Assembly (NCBI GenBank): GCA_035647855.1
Contig: DASRMP010000064.1
Location: forward strand, 1-13,799
Reading direction: 5' to 3'
Source: JAAZBW01 sp035647855
GTDB lineage: Bacteria; Actinomycetota; Actinomycetes; Actinomycetales; Actinomycetaceae
DNA length: 13,799 nt
Shown here one piece after another: positions 1-6,285 of the stretch. The position numbers and the translations under genes are program-made. Position 1 is the stretch's first letter, and each line of letters begins with the position of its first letter. The notes beneath the pieces were generated by a model. That model saw only the letters and a list, made by a program, of their open reading frames with translations. It was not told the origin of the DNA and searched no databases.

Positions 1-296
1 GATGGCAGAATTGGGCATGCGTGGCCTTTGTGGTGTGTTCTGTCTTGGCGGACTGAACAACTCCATCAAAGGCCACGCGTCTATGCCCCCACGCCGCGCC
101 GGGTTGACAACACACCACCACCCTTAACCGAACGACATTGAGGTTAGGGCCCGGACGCCAACCTTCGGCTCGCACCCTCACCCTCGGCACGGGTCGCGGC
201 ACCGGCACCCCTTGCGGGCGAGGCTGGAGACTTGTGGGGGTTTCGGCGCCGCGGCACCGGATGCGATGCAGGGGTGCGCGGACGCACGTGATCCCG
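1..296. other. Non-coding tail beyond uppS, with inverted repeats
   Basis: No open frame here resembles a protein, and I see no tRNA or rRNA. The visible structure is a set of inverted repeats. GCGTGGCCTTTG (19-30) is perfectly complementary to CAAAGGCCACGC (67-78), and the pairing extends outward as GGGCAT (13-18) with ATGCCC (83-88) across a four-base bulge. TGGTGTGTT (31-39) pairs with AACACACCA (109-117), which would cross the first stem (pseudoknot) or compete with it. A third small stem pairs TTAACC (124-129) with GGTTAG (142-147). These could be terminators for a gene beyond the left edge, or a structured RNA. The region from 150 to 296 shows nothing recognisable. Confidence 0.45.
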
Positions 297-342
297 GAGG
301 CGAGCAGCCGACCGCTTGCCACAGCGAGCGCGGCTCCGCCTC
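297..342 (-). terminator. Hairpin over the uppS stop codon, probable operon end
   Basis: Three nested helices share one axis: GAGGCG (297-302) with CGCCTC (337-342), AGCCG (306-310) with CGGCT (331-335), and CGCT (313-316) with AGCG (323-326), closing a six-base loop. The outer arm includes two bases of the uppS stop codon. No T-tract follows, so this is not a classical intrinsic terminator, but GC-rich stems without T-tracts are common at actinobacterial gene ends. It could instead serve mainly as a 3' stabiliser. Confidence 0.4.
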
Positions 343-1123
343 AGGCCTGCGGCGCGTCCTCCGCGGCGCCGTAGCGGCGATCCCGGCGCGCGTACGTCTC
401 GACGGCGCGCCACAGCACGCGGCGATCCACCTCGGGCCACGGCTCGTCGATGAACACCAGTTCCGCGTAGGCGCTCTGCCACAGCATGAAGTTGGACAGT
501 CGCTGCTCGCCGCCGGTGCGGAGGAACATGTCGACATCGGGGACATCGGGCTCGTCGAGGCGCGCGGAGAGGGAGCGCTCGGAGATGCGCAGTGGGTCGA
601 TGCGGCCGGCAGCGGCGTCAACCGCGAGGGCACGCGCGGCGTCGACGATCTCGGCCCGCCCGCCGTAGTTCACGCACATGATCAGCGTACAGACCGTGTT
701 CTCCTTGGTGAGTTCCTCGGCGGTCTCGAGCTCGTCGATCACCGACCGCCACAGCCGCGGGCGGCGGCCCGCCCAGCGGACCCGGACGCCCCATTCATTC
801 ATGAGGTCGCGCTGACGGCGTAGCACGTCGCGGCTGAAGCCCATGAGGAATCGGACTTCCTCCGGGGAACGCTTCCAGTTCTCGGTGGAGAACGCGTAGG
901 CGGAGACGTGCGTGATGCCGATTTCGATCGCCCCGGCGACGACGTCCACCAGCGCCGGTTCTCCCGCCCTGTGGCCCTCGGTCCGCGGGAGTCCTCGCGC
1001 GTTGGCCCAGCGGCCGTTCCCGTCCATGACGATCGCCACGTGCTTGGGGACGAACTCGGCCGGGACGCGCGGCGGGCGGGCGCCGGAGGGGTGGGGCGGC
1101 GGCGGAATTGGTGCTGCGTTCAT
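341..1123 (-). CDS. uppS: Isoprenyl transferase (polyprenyl diphosphate synthase, Rv2361c type)
   Basis: This cytosolic or membrane-associated cis-prenyltransferase adds isopentenyl diphosphate units in the cis configuration to an allylic primer, making the long-chain polyprenyl diphosphate that becomes the lipid carrier for peptidoglycan and other envelope glycans. The 260-residue product shows the family signatures: MDGNGRW at 33-39 with catalytic Asp34, FSTENW at 78-83, RWAGRRPRLW near 116-125, and RTGGEQRLSNF at 202-212, followed by the conserved WP-DRR-LW segment. Length is normal for the family. A longer frame runs upstream to 1378, but the ATG chosen here overlaps the recO stop (ATGA) and gives the usual short N-terminus, so coupled translation is likely. 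The proline-rich first 20 residues are typical of a disordered N-tail. Product chain length (C50 or C55) cannot be read from the sequence. It is the last gene of the operon. Confidence 0.95.
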   Translation of the reverse strand: MNAAPIPPPPHPSGARPPRVPAEFVPKHVAIVMDGNGRWANARGLPRTEGHRAGEPALVDVVAGAIEIGITHVSAYAFSTENWKRSPEEVRFLMGFSRDVLRRQRDLMNEWGVRVRWAGRRPRLWRSVIDELETAEELTKENTVCTLIMCVNYGGRAEIVDAARALAVDAAAGRIDPLRISERSLSARLDEPDVPDVDMFLRTGGEQRLSNFMLWQSAYAELVFIDEPWPEVDRRVLWRAVETYARRDRRYGAAEDAPQA

Positions 1124-1851
1124 GTGCGCTCCACCAGACGTAGTGAACGGACCTGACGTTCCAGGTGCCATTGGAGGTAGGCCGTGACCAGCCCGGATGC
1201 CTCCGAGCGCACGCCCTGCGGCGTCGCATCGGCGCTCTCCCAATCGCCGGAGAGGAGCGAGCCGAGGAGTTCGAATGTCTCGGGTTGCGGCGTGGCGGAG
1301 CCTGCGGGCCGGCACTCGGCGCAGACGGCGCCTCCGGAATCCACGTGGAATCCCCGGTGCGGACCGGGCGAGCCACACGCGGCGCAGTCATGGAACGACG
1401 GCGCCCACCCCCCGATCGCCAGCGCCCGCAGCAGGTACGAGTCCAGCACGAGCTGTGCCGGATGGCGACGCGTCGCAAGCGAGTGCAGAGCACCCACGAG
1501 CAGCAGGTACTGCTGCGGGCCCGAGTCCTCGACGTCGGACGTCAGCCTCTCCGCCGTCTCCACCATGACGGTGGCGCACGTGTAGAGCGGATAATTGGCG
1601 GCGAGCAGCCGGCCGTACGCGGCGAGCGACTCCGCCTGGGTGACGATATCGAGGGAGCGCCCCCTGTGGAGCTGCAGATCGACCATGCTGAACGGTTCGA
1701 GGCGTGCGCCGAAGCGCGAGGACGTACGCCGTACACCCTTCGCGACGGCGCGCACCTGCCCATGCGACCGCGTGAGCAGCGTGATGATTCGATCTGCTTC
1801 ACCCAGCTTGTGGGTGCACAGCACGATCGCCTCATCCCGGTACAGCTTCAC
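1120..1851 (-). CDS. recO: DNA repair protein RecO
   Basis: RecO works with RecR (and RecF) to load RecA onto SSB-coated single-stranded DNA at gaps, and it anneals complementary strands. The 243-residue product begins VKLYRDEAIVLCTHKLGEAD, the typical actinobacterial RecO N-terminus (OB fold, about residues 1-80). A helical domain follows, with a four-cysteine zinc site formed by Cys156, Cys159, Cys177 and Cys180. I chose the GTG at 1851 because homologous proteins start at this K-L-Y-R motif and a GGGAG ribosome-binding sequence lies about 11 bases upstream. The frame is open back to a TTG at 1917, but the 22 extra residues do not look like RecO. The stop overlaps the uppS ATG by four bases. 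recO beside uppS is a conserved actinobacterial pair. Confidence 0.94.
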   Translation of the reverse strand: MKLYRDEAIVLCTHKLGEADRIITLLTRSHGQVRAVAKGVRRTSSRFGARLEPFSMVDLQLHRGRSLDIVTQAESLAAYGRLLAANYPLYTCATVMVETAERLTSDVEDSGPQQYLLLVGALHSLATRRHPAQLVLDSYLLRALAIGGWAPSFHDCAACGSPGPHRGFHVDSGGAVCAECRPAGSATPQPETFELLGSLLSGDWESADATPQGVRSEASGLVTAYLQWHLERQVRSLRLVERT

Positions 1852-1873
1852 CGATTCATTGTCTCCCGGAATG

Positions 1874-1907
1874 TGCGCCACCGGGGACCATCGCCACACG
1901 TGGCGCA
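1874..1907 (-). promoter_or_regulatory. Inverted repeat ahead of recO
   Basis: In the 111-base gap between the HNH gene and recO, TGCGCCAC (1874-1881) is perfectly complementary to GTGGCGCA (1900-1907). The span also contains a smaller palindrome (CGCCAC-AC-GTGGCG, 1892-1905) that would compete for the same bases. It sits 23 bases before the recO GTG. It may be an operator, an RNA hairpin affecting recO translation, or a terminator after the HNH gene; no T-tract follows. Function is inferred only from symmetry and position. Confidence 0.3.
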
Positions 1908-1962
1908 GAATGCGCAACTGCAGGCCGGCCCCAGGTTCTACAGATCACTCCGGGGACCCCCA

Positions 1963-2835
1963 CTACGGCGTCGCGGTGCTCGCCGCCGTCGGTAGCGGCT
2001 CTGCGGGGCAGCCCGAGAGGACCGTCACCATCGCATCGAGTTCGCCGGCCGTGACGGCGAGCCCGTACTCCTCCTTCACCGCCACCTGCCGCGCGACGAA
2101 CTCACATTGGTACTCTGCGCTGGGCGGCAGCCACTCCGCCGCGTCCGCCGAGCCCTTCCCCCGGTTCATCGGACCGCTCACGGCGAGCAGGTTGAGTGGA
2201 TCGTTGCCGAACGTCTGCAGCGTGACCACGTCCCAGTCCTGGGCGCCTGTGACCCACGCGTTGTGGAGCGAAACCACGTGATCGATCTCGACGACCCCCA
2301 CGGAGTTGTCGCCACGCAGGAACTCGATCAAAGACCCGGAATAGGGATCGTGAAGGCGCCCGCTCTCCACGACGCACCCCTGCGTTCCCGGCCTGATCGC
2401 GATGCCGTCGAGATCGCGCCTCAGCACGTCGTTGCGGACGTCGCAGCCGTTGCGATCGAGGTCGACGGCACGGTATGCGAACACCTCGCGGTCGTATTCC
2501 AGCGTCCAGTCGTGCTCCGCCACCTGGAGGCCGACCGCTGCCTCGAGCGCGGTTCGCACTCCGTCGTCGCTCTCGCGGCTCGTCCCCGACGACGGCGACG
2601 GCGACGACGACGGCTGCTGCGGCGGAACCACCGCCGCGGGTGGGCTCGCCGTGGCGCCCGGGCTCGGCGCCGTCGTCGCCGAAGCTGCCGGCGGGTCGGA
2701 CGGAGCAGGCTCGGCGCCGCCGGCGAGCACGCGTCCGACCAGCCATGCCGTAAGCAGGGCCATAACCACGGCGAACGCGACCAGCGCGCACACGAGCAGC
2801 CGGCGCTGCCTCCCAGTCTGCCCCCTCACGCGCAC
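1963..2835 (-). CDS. Membrane-anchored or secreted HNH-family (DUF1524) nuclease-like protein
   Basis: The 290-residue product has a basic N-terminus, a hydrophobic segment at about 13-36 (signal peptide or signal anchor), a Pro/Ala/Ser/Thr-rich linker at about 41-90, and a compact C-terminal domain at about 94-280. The domain carries the HNH/DUF1524 (GmrSD C-terminal) pattern: EIDHVVSLHNAW at 183-194 with His186 as the likely general base, FGNDPLNL at 209-216, and NRGKGSADAAEWLPP at 224-238. Cys131, Cys154, Cys244 and Cys276 suit disulfides in an extracytoplasmic protein. Proteins of this build are common in actinobacteria and are annotated as HNH endonuclease family proteins, but substrates are mostly unproven. 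The GTG start directly follows the leuA TGA with no gap, so it is probably translated by re-initiation; a second in-frame GTG two codons later is an alternative. Its role in an operon of biosynthesis and repair genes is unknown; nutrient DNA degradation outside the cell is one possibility. Confidence 0.85.
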   Translation of the reverse strand: MRVRGQTGRQRRLLVCALVAFAVVMALLTAWLVGRVLAGGAEPAPSDPPAASATTAPSPGATASPPAAVVPPQQPSSSPSPSSGTSRESDDGVRTALEAAVGLQVAEHDWTLEYDREVFAYRAVDLDRNGCDVRNDVLRRDLDGIAIRPGTQGCVVESGRLHDPYSGSLIEFLRGDNSVGVVEIDHVVSLHNAWVTGAQDWDVVTLQTFGNDPLNLLAVSGPMNRGKGSADAAEWLPPSAEYQCEFVARQVAVKEEYGLAVTAGELDAMVTVLSGCPAEPLPTAASTATP

Positions 2836-4593
2836 TCAGCGCACCGCGCGGTTCACCGCCGAGATGATCGCCTTGAAGGACGCGGTCGTGATCGACGGAT
2901 CGATGCCGACACCCCACAGGATCTGGCCGTTCACCTCGGCCTCCACATAGGCGGCTGCCGTGGCGTCGGTCCCGGCGGACAGCGCGTGCTCGGTGTAGTC
3001 GAGAACGTGCACGTCGAGACCCTCGTCGGCAAGCGTGTTGGTGAACGCGTCGATGGGGCCGTTGCCGGTGGCGGCGAGCACCTTCTCCATGCCGTGGTCC
3101 GTGAGCGTCACCGTGAGGATGTTTTGCTTGCCCTGGCCCGCGCTGGTGACGGTCGTGCCCCGGAGGTCGAAGCGGCCCCACGGCTCGAGGCCGTCGGCGG
3201 ATGTGGCCGGCAGGTATTCGTCCGCGAAGATGGACCAGAGCTTCTCCGCGGAGATCTCGCCGCCGTAGGCGTCGGTGTGGCGCTGGACGAGGCCCGAGAA
3301 CTCGATCTGGAGGCGGCGCGGCAGTTCCAGGTTCTTGGTCGAGGACAGCAGGTAGGCGACGCCGCCCTTCCCGGACTGCGAGTTCACGCGCACCACGGCC
3401 TCGTAGGAGCGACCGATGTCATGGGGATCCACGGGCAGGTAGGGCAGCTCCCACGGCACGGCGGTCTCGTCGCCGCCGGCGGCGGCCACGGCCTTCTCAC
3501 GGTGGTCGAAGCCCTTCTTGATGGCGTCCTGGTGCGATCCGGAGAAGGCGGTGTAGACGAGATCGCCGCCGTACGGCCAGCGCTCCGGAACGTCCATCTG
3601 CGTGCACCGCTCGACGGTCCTGCGCACCTGGTCGATGTTCGTCAGCTTGACCTCGGGGTCCACGCCCTGCGTGTAAAGGTTCATGGCGAGGGTGATCAGA
3701 TCGACGTTTCCAGTCCGCTCCCCCTGCCCGAACAGGCACCCCTCGACTCGGTCCGCGCCCGCCATCACAGCCAGTTCCGCGGATGCGACCGCGGTGCCGC
3801 GGTCGTTGTGCGGGTGCACGGAGAGGCAGATGTGCTCGCGGCGCGAGAGGTTGCGGCTCATCCACTCGATCTGGTCGGCGTAGACGTTGGGTGTCGTCCG
3901 CTCGACGGTCGCCGGGAGGTTCAGCACGATCTCACGGTCCGGCGCGGGCTGCCAGACGTCCATGACGGCCTCGCACACCTCGAGCGCGAATTCGAGTTCC
4001 GTGTCGATGAAGATCTCGGGCGAGTACTCGAATCCGAAGATGGTGTACTCAGGAAGTACCTTCTCCGCGTACGCGAGAATCTCGCGCGTGCCGGAGACGG
4101 CCAACTCACGGGTGGCGTCGCGGTCCGCGCGGAAGACGATCTCCCGGAACACCGGAGCGGTCGCGTTGTACAGGTGGACGGTCGCGCGCGGCAGGCCGTG
4201 AATCGAGTCGATCGTGCGGGTGATGAGTTCGGGCCGCGACTGGGTGAGTACCGAGACCGTCACGTCGTCGGGGACGGCGCCGTCGACGACGAGAGAGCGG
4301 ACGAAGTCGAAGTCCGCCTGCGACGCCGAGGGGAAACCGACTTCGATCTCCTTGTACCCCAACCCCACGAGCAGATCGAACATCGTGCGCTTCTTCCTGG
4401 GATCCATCGGTTCGATGAGAGCCTGGTTGCCGTCACGCAGATCGGTGGAGAGCCAACGGGGCGCCTTCTCGATGCGCTTGTTCGGCCAGGTCCGGTCCGG
4501 CAGTGAGACCGGGTTCGTCACGTGGAAGGGCCGGTACTTCTTGTACGGCATGCCCGACGTGGTCTGGGTGGAGGTAATTCCCTGAGTTCTCAT
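2836..4593 (-). CDS. leuA: 2-isopropylmalate synthase
   Basis: This cytosolic enzyme condenses acetyl-CoA with 2-ketoisovalerate to 2-isopropylmalate, the committed step of leucine synthesis, and is normally inhibited by leucine. The 585-residue product matches the long actinobacterial LeuA class. An N-terminal extension (1-45) is followed by a TIM barrel with DLRDGNQAL at 51-59 (metal ligand Asp54), HPHNDRGTA at 260-268 (ligands His260, His262) and GQGERTGN at 289-296 (Asn296). A linker follows, then the C-terminal leucine-sensing LeuA dimer domain at about 435-580. I chose the ATG at 4593 because GAAGGA lies six bases upstream; the frame extends to 4629, but that would start within the attenuator hairpin. 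Expression is probably controlled by the leucine leader immediately upstream. The HNH gene begins at the base after its stop. Confidence 0.97.
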   Translation of the reverse strand: MRTQGITSTQTTSGMPYKKYRPFHVTNPVSLPDRTWPNKRIEKAPRWLSTDLRDGNQALIEPMDPRKKRTMFDLLVGLGYKEIEVGFPSASQADFDFVRSLVVDGAVPDDVTVSVLTQSRPELITRTIDSIHGLPRATVHLYNATAPVFREIVFRADRDATRELAVSGTREILAYAEKVLPEYTIFGFEYSPEIFIDTELEFALEVCEAVMDVWQPAPDREIVLNLPATVERTTPNVYADQIEWMSRNLSRREHICLSVHPHNDRGTAVASAELAVMAGADRVEGCLFGQGERTGNVDLITLAMNLYTQGVDPEVKLTNIDQVRRTVERCTQMDVPERWPYGGDLVYTAFSGSHQDAIKKGFDHREKAVAAAGGDETAVPWELPYLPVDPHDIGRSYEAVVRVNSQSGKGGVAYLLSSTKNLELPRRLQIEFSGLVQRHTDAYGGEISAEKLWSIFADEYLPATSADGLEPWGRFDLRGTTVTSAGQGKQNILTVTLTDHGMEKVLAATGNGPIDAFTNTLADEGLDVHVLDYTEHALSAGTDATAAAYVEAEVNGQILWGVGIDPSITTASFKAIISAVNRAVR

Positions 4594-4605
4594 GGTCCGT
4601 CCTTC

Positions 4606-4658
4606 AAAAAGCGATGGGAAGGCCGGCACGCCGAGCGCCGCGGCGAGGGGCCGGCCTT
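4606..4658 (-). terminator. Attenuator terminator of the leuA leader
   Basis: AAGGCCGGC (4658-4650, read on the minus strand) pairs perfectly with GCCGGCCTT (4627-4619), a 9-bp GC-rich stem. The 22-base loop holds a small self-complementary core. Five T residues follow at 4610-4606, separated from the stem by eight bases, which is weaker than a textbook intrinsic terminator. The stem starts within the stop codon of the leader peptide and ends 13 bases before the leuA ribosome-binding sequence. Formation excludes the antiterminator helix. Confidence 0.6.
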
Positions 4659-4678
4659 TATCTGGCCCCGCCGCGGCG
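4636..4678 (-). promoter_or_regulatory. Antiterminator helix of the leuA attenuator
   Basis: On the minus strand, CGCCGCGGCGGGGCC (4678-4664), which is also codons 10-14 of the leader peptide, pairs with GGCCCC (4652-4647) plus GCCGCGGCG (4644-4636). This gives 15 Watson-Crick pairs interrupted by one two-base bulge, with an 11-base loop that contains the leader stop codon. The 3' strand takes up GGC of the terminator's 5' arm, so the two folds are mutually exclusive. A ribosome at the leader stop would cover the 5' strand and favour the terminator. A ribosome stalled at the first Leu codon would leave most of that strand free and favour antitermination. Confidence 0.65.
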
Positions 4679-4705
4679 GCTAAGGAGCAGCTCGAACGGA
4701 CGCAT
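4658..4705 (-). CDS. leuA leader peptide with three consecutive leucine codons
   Basis: A 15-residue peptide, MRPFELLLSRRGGAR, ends in TAA where the terminator stem begins. Leu6-Leu8 are encoded by CTG, CTC and CTT, three different codons that include one rare at this GC content. This is the classical layout of ribosome-mediated transcription attenuation: scarcity of charged leucyl-tRNA stalls the ribosome at the run and lets the antiterminator form. Leader attenuators of this kind have been predicted by comparative work for actinobacterial leuA genes. No ribosome-binding sequence precedes the ATG. An in-frame GTG lies immediately before it, and a TAGCCT box five bases upstream of that GTG suggests a leaderless transcript. 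The peptide itself probably has no function beyond its translation. Confidence 0.78.
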   Translation of the reverse strand: MRPFELLLSRRGGAR

Positions 4706-4713
4706 CACGGGGC

Positions 4714-4741
4714 AGGCTATCACGTTGGCCGGGGTAGTCAG
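4714..4741 (-). promoter_or_regulatory. Candidate promoter of the leuA leader transcript
   Basis: On the minus strand, CTGACT (4741-4736; four of six matches to TTGACA) and TAGCCT (4719-4714; the actinobacterial TANNNT pattern) are separated by 16 bases. Transcription starting at 4708 or 4705 would place +1 on the leader GTG or ATG. The -35 box includes part of the stop codon of the upstream hydrolase gene, so leuA would have its own start despite the compact gene order. Box matches are modest. Confidence 0.35.
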
Positions 4742-6285
4742 CTGCCCCAGCCGAAGGTCGGGAATCCAGACCAGTACGAGGCCAGCACGAGCAGCCCGGC
4801 GGTGCCGACCGCCGTCGAGACTGCCGCCACGCGACCGAGCGTGCTCAGCCGGGCACCCTTTCGCGCGCCGTGAATCCAGTGGAAGCCGGCCACCCCGAGC
4901 GTGAACGCCGAGGCCAGCGCCACCTGGTTCTCGGTCCGGTAGCCGCCGAACGTGACATCCGGATCCTGCTGGTACGAGAGGGCGAGCTCAGCGATATCGC
5001 CCACGTAGTTGATCCAGATGTACCAGGTGGCCACCGCCAGCACGCCCGAGGCGCCCAACAGCACTGGCAGCCGATGCACGCCCTCAACGGTGAGCCCGCG
5101 CCGCCGCCTCCGCACCGCCCTCACGGCCGCCGCCACACCGGTACCCGCCCCGACCAGCAGCACCACGGGCGGAATCGCGTGCGTCACCACCAGCAGGTTC
5201 CCGGACAGGAGCGCCGGCGGCCGGTCGGGCGGGTCAGCCCAGATCGGCTGGTTGGCCACCGCGCCTGCCACCTCCGGCCCCGCCGTCGCGCTCTCCGGCA
5301 GGCCGTTGATCCATCGCGCGAGGTCCTCGGCGAAGTGCGGCGCGAGCGGCCCCGTGCCGTCGCCGATGCGGATGCCGTGGTTGGCGCCCTCATAGAACCG
5401 CGCCGTGAATGCGTCATTCCCCGCGACGGCGATATCCGCCCTGATCTGCGAGGTCCCCTGCGCCTGCGGCATCGAGTGGTCCCCCGTGCCGAACACCACG
5501 AGCACTGGTTGCGTGATCCGCTGCTGGTACTCCTGCGGGTCGAAGTCCAGGTAGTCGGCCATCCAGCCGAACGGGAACTCGGCGCCGAGCGCGCGCGGGA
5601 TCAGGCGGAACAGGTCGGGCGGGACGTGCGTCTCCGTCAGGTAGGTGTGTACGGCGTACGTGCCCTGCAGTCTCGGCGGCACCACCGGAGCGGAGACGAG
5701 CACCACGAACGCGACGTCCTCGTACTCCGAGGCGAGCACGGGCGCGATGTACGCGCCTTCGGACTCGGCATAGATGCCCACGCGGTCCGGATCCACCTGC
5801 GGGAGCGACCTCGCCAGATCCACGCCCCGGTGGTAGTCGGCGGCCGAGCCGATGTAGTCACGGGACTTCACCGAGTAGTTGTCCTGCCGCTTCTCCGCGA
5901 CGACGGACACGATCCCCGCCGACGCCAGCGCCTCGGCCTGCAGCGTGAAACCGAGGCTGTCCTGGGTGCCCGCGCCGTGCAGGAACACCACGGCCGGCAG
6001 GCCCTCGCCGGCATCGATCGGTGCACGAATTCGTGCGGAGACCACAACGCCGGGCGCGAGCTCCAGCTCCGTGATCGTGGTCTCGATCTCATACGTCCCG
6101 ATCGGAGTCGTATCGAAATCGCCGCCGATGCTGGTGTCCGAAGTCTCGGGCCGGACTCGCCCGTCGTAGGGGCGTGGCTTCGAGGTCGGGCCGAGCACCG
6201 CGCCCGCCGCCGAGATCAGGACGGCCGTCATGAGCCCGGCGCCGATCGCCGCGGCGCCTTTCAGCAACTTCTTGCGATTCAGCAT
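4738..6285 (-). CDS. Membrane-anchored alpha/beta hydrolase with C-terminal transmembrane segments
   Basis: The 515-residue product starts with a basic stretch and a hydrophobic helix (about 8-31; signal anchor or uncleaved signal), followed by an alpha/beta-hydrolase domain at about 60-330. HGAG at 103-106 is a likely oxyanion-hole motif, Ser175 in AESEG is the predicted nucleophile, Asp269 in FGTGDHS the acid, and His303 in GANHG the catalytic histidine, resembling dienelactone hydrolase or acyl-peptidase-like esterases. The last 150 residues contain four hydrophobic stretches (about 362-389, 405-428, 454-471, 484-504) separated by basic loops, so the enzyme is probably tethered with its catalytic domain outside. 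The substrate is unknown; an ester or acyl compound of the envelope is plausible. The ATG follows the era TAG with no spacer, implying coupling. Its stop abuts the leuA leader region. Joining a hydrolase to a multi-pass tail is less common than the soluble form. Confidence 0.85.
   Translation of the reverse strand: MLNRKKLLKGAAAIGAGLMTAVLISAAGAVLGPTSKPRPYDGRVRPETSDTSIGGDFDTTPIGTYEIETTITELELAPGVVVSARIRAPIDAGEGLPAVVFLHGAGTQDSLGFTLQAEALASAGIVSVVAEKRQDNYSVKSRDYIGSAADYHRGVDLARSLPQVDPDRVGIYAESEGAYIAPVLASEYEDVAFVVLVSAPVVPPRLQGTYAVHTYLTETHVPPDLFRLIPRALGAEFPFGWMADYLDFDPQEYQQRITQPVLVVFGTGDHSMPQAQGTSQIRADIAVAGNDAFTARFYEGANHGIRIGDGTGPLAPHFAEDLARWINGLPESATAGPEVAGAVANQPIWADPPDRPPALLSGNLLVVTHAIPPVVLLVGAGTGVAAAVRAVRRRRRGLTVEGVHRLPVLLGASGVLAVATWYIWINYVGDIAELALSYQQDPDVTFGGYRTENQVALASAFTLGVAGFHWIHGARKGARLSTLGRVAAVSTAVGTAGLLVLASYWSGFPTFGWGS

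Noticed and set aside
104..129. TTGACA as a rightward promoter
   Set aside because: TTGACA at 104-109 is perfect, but no acceptable -10 box lies 16-18 bases downstream, and no plus-strand gene follows.
1124..1378. Upstream extension of uppS
   Set aside because: The open frame continues into recO coding sequence; the added residues are Arg-rich shadow sequence and the coupled ATG gives the normal protein length.
2107..4506. Very long open frame on the plus strand opposite leuA and the HNH gene
   Set aside because: It is antisense to clearly conserved leuA; in high-GC DNA the complementary frame often stays open. The translation (Arg, Val, His, Gly rich) shows no domain.
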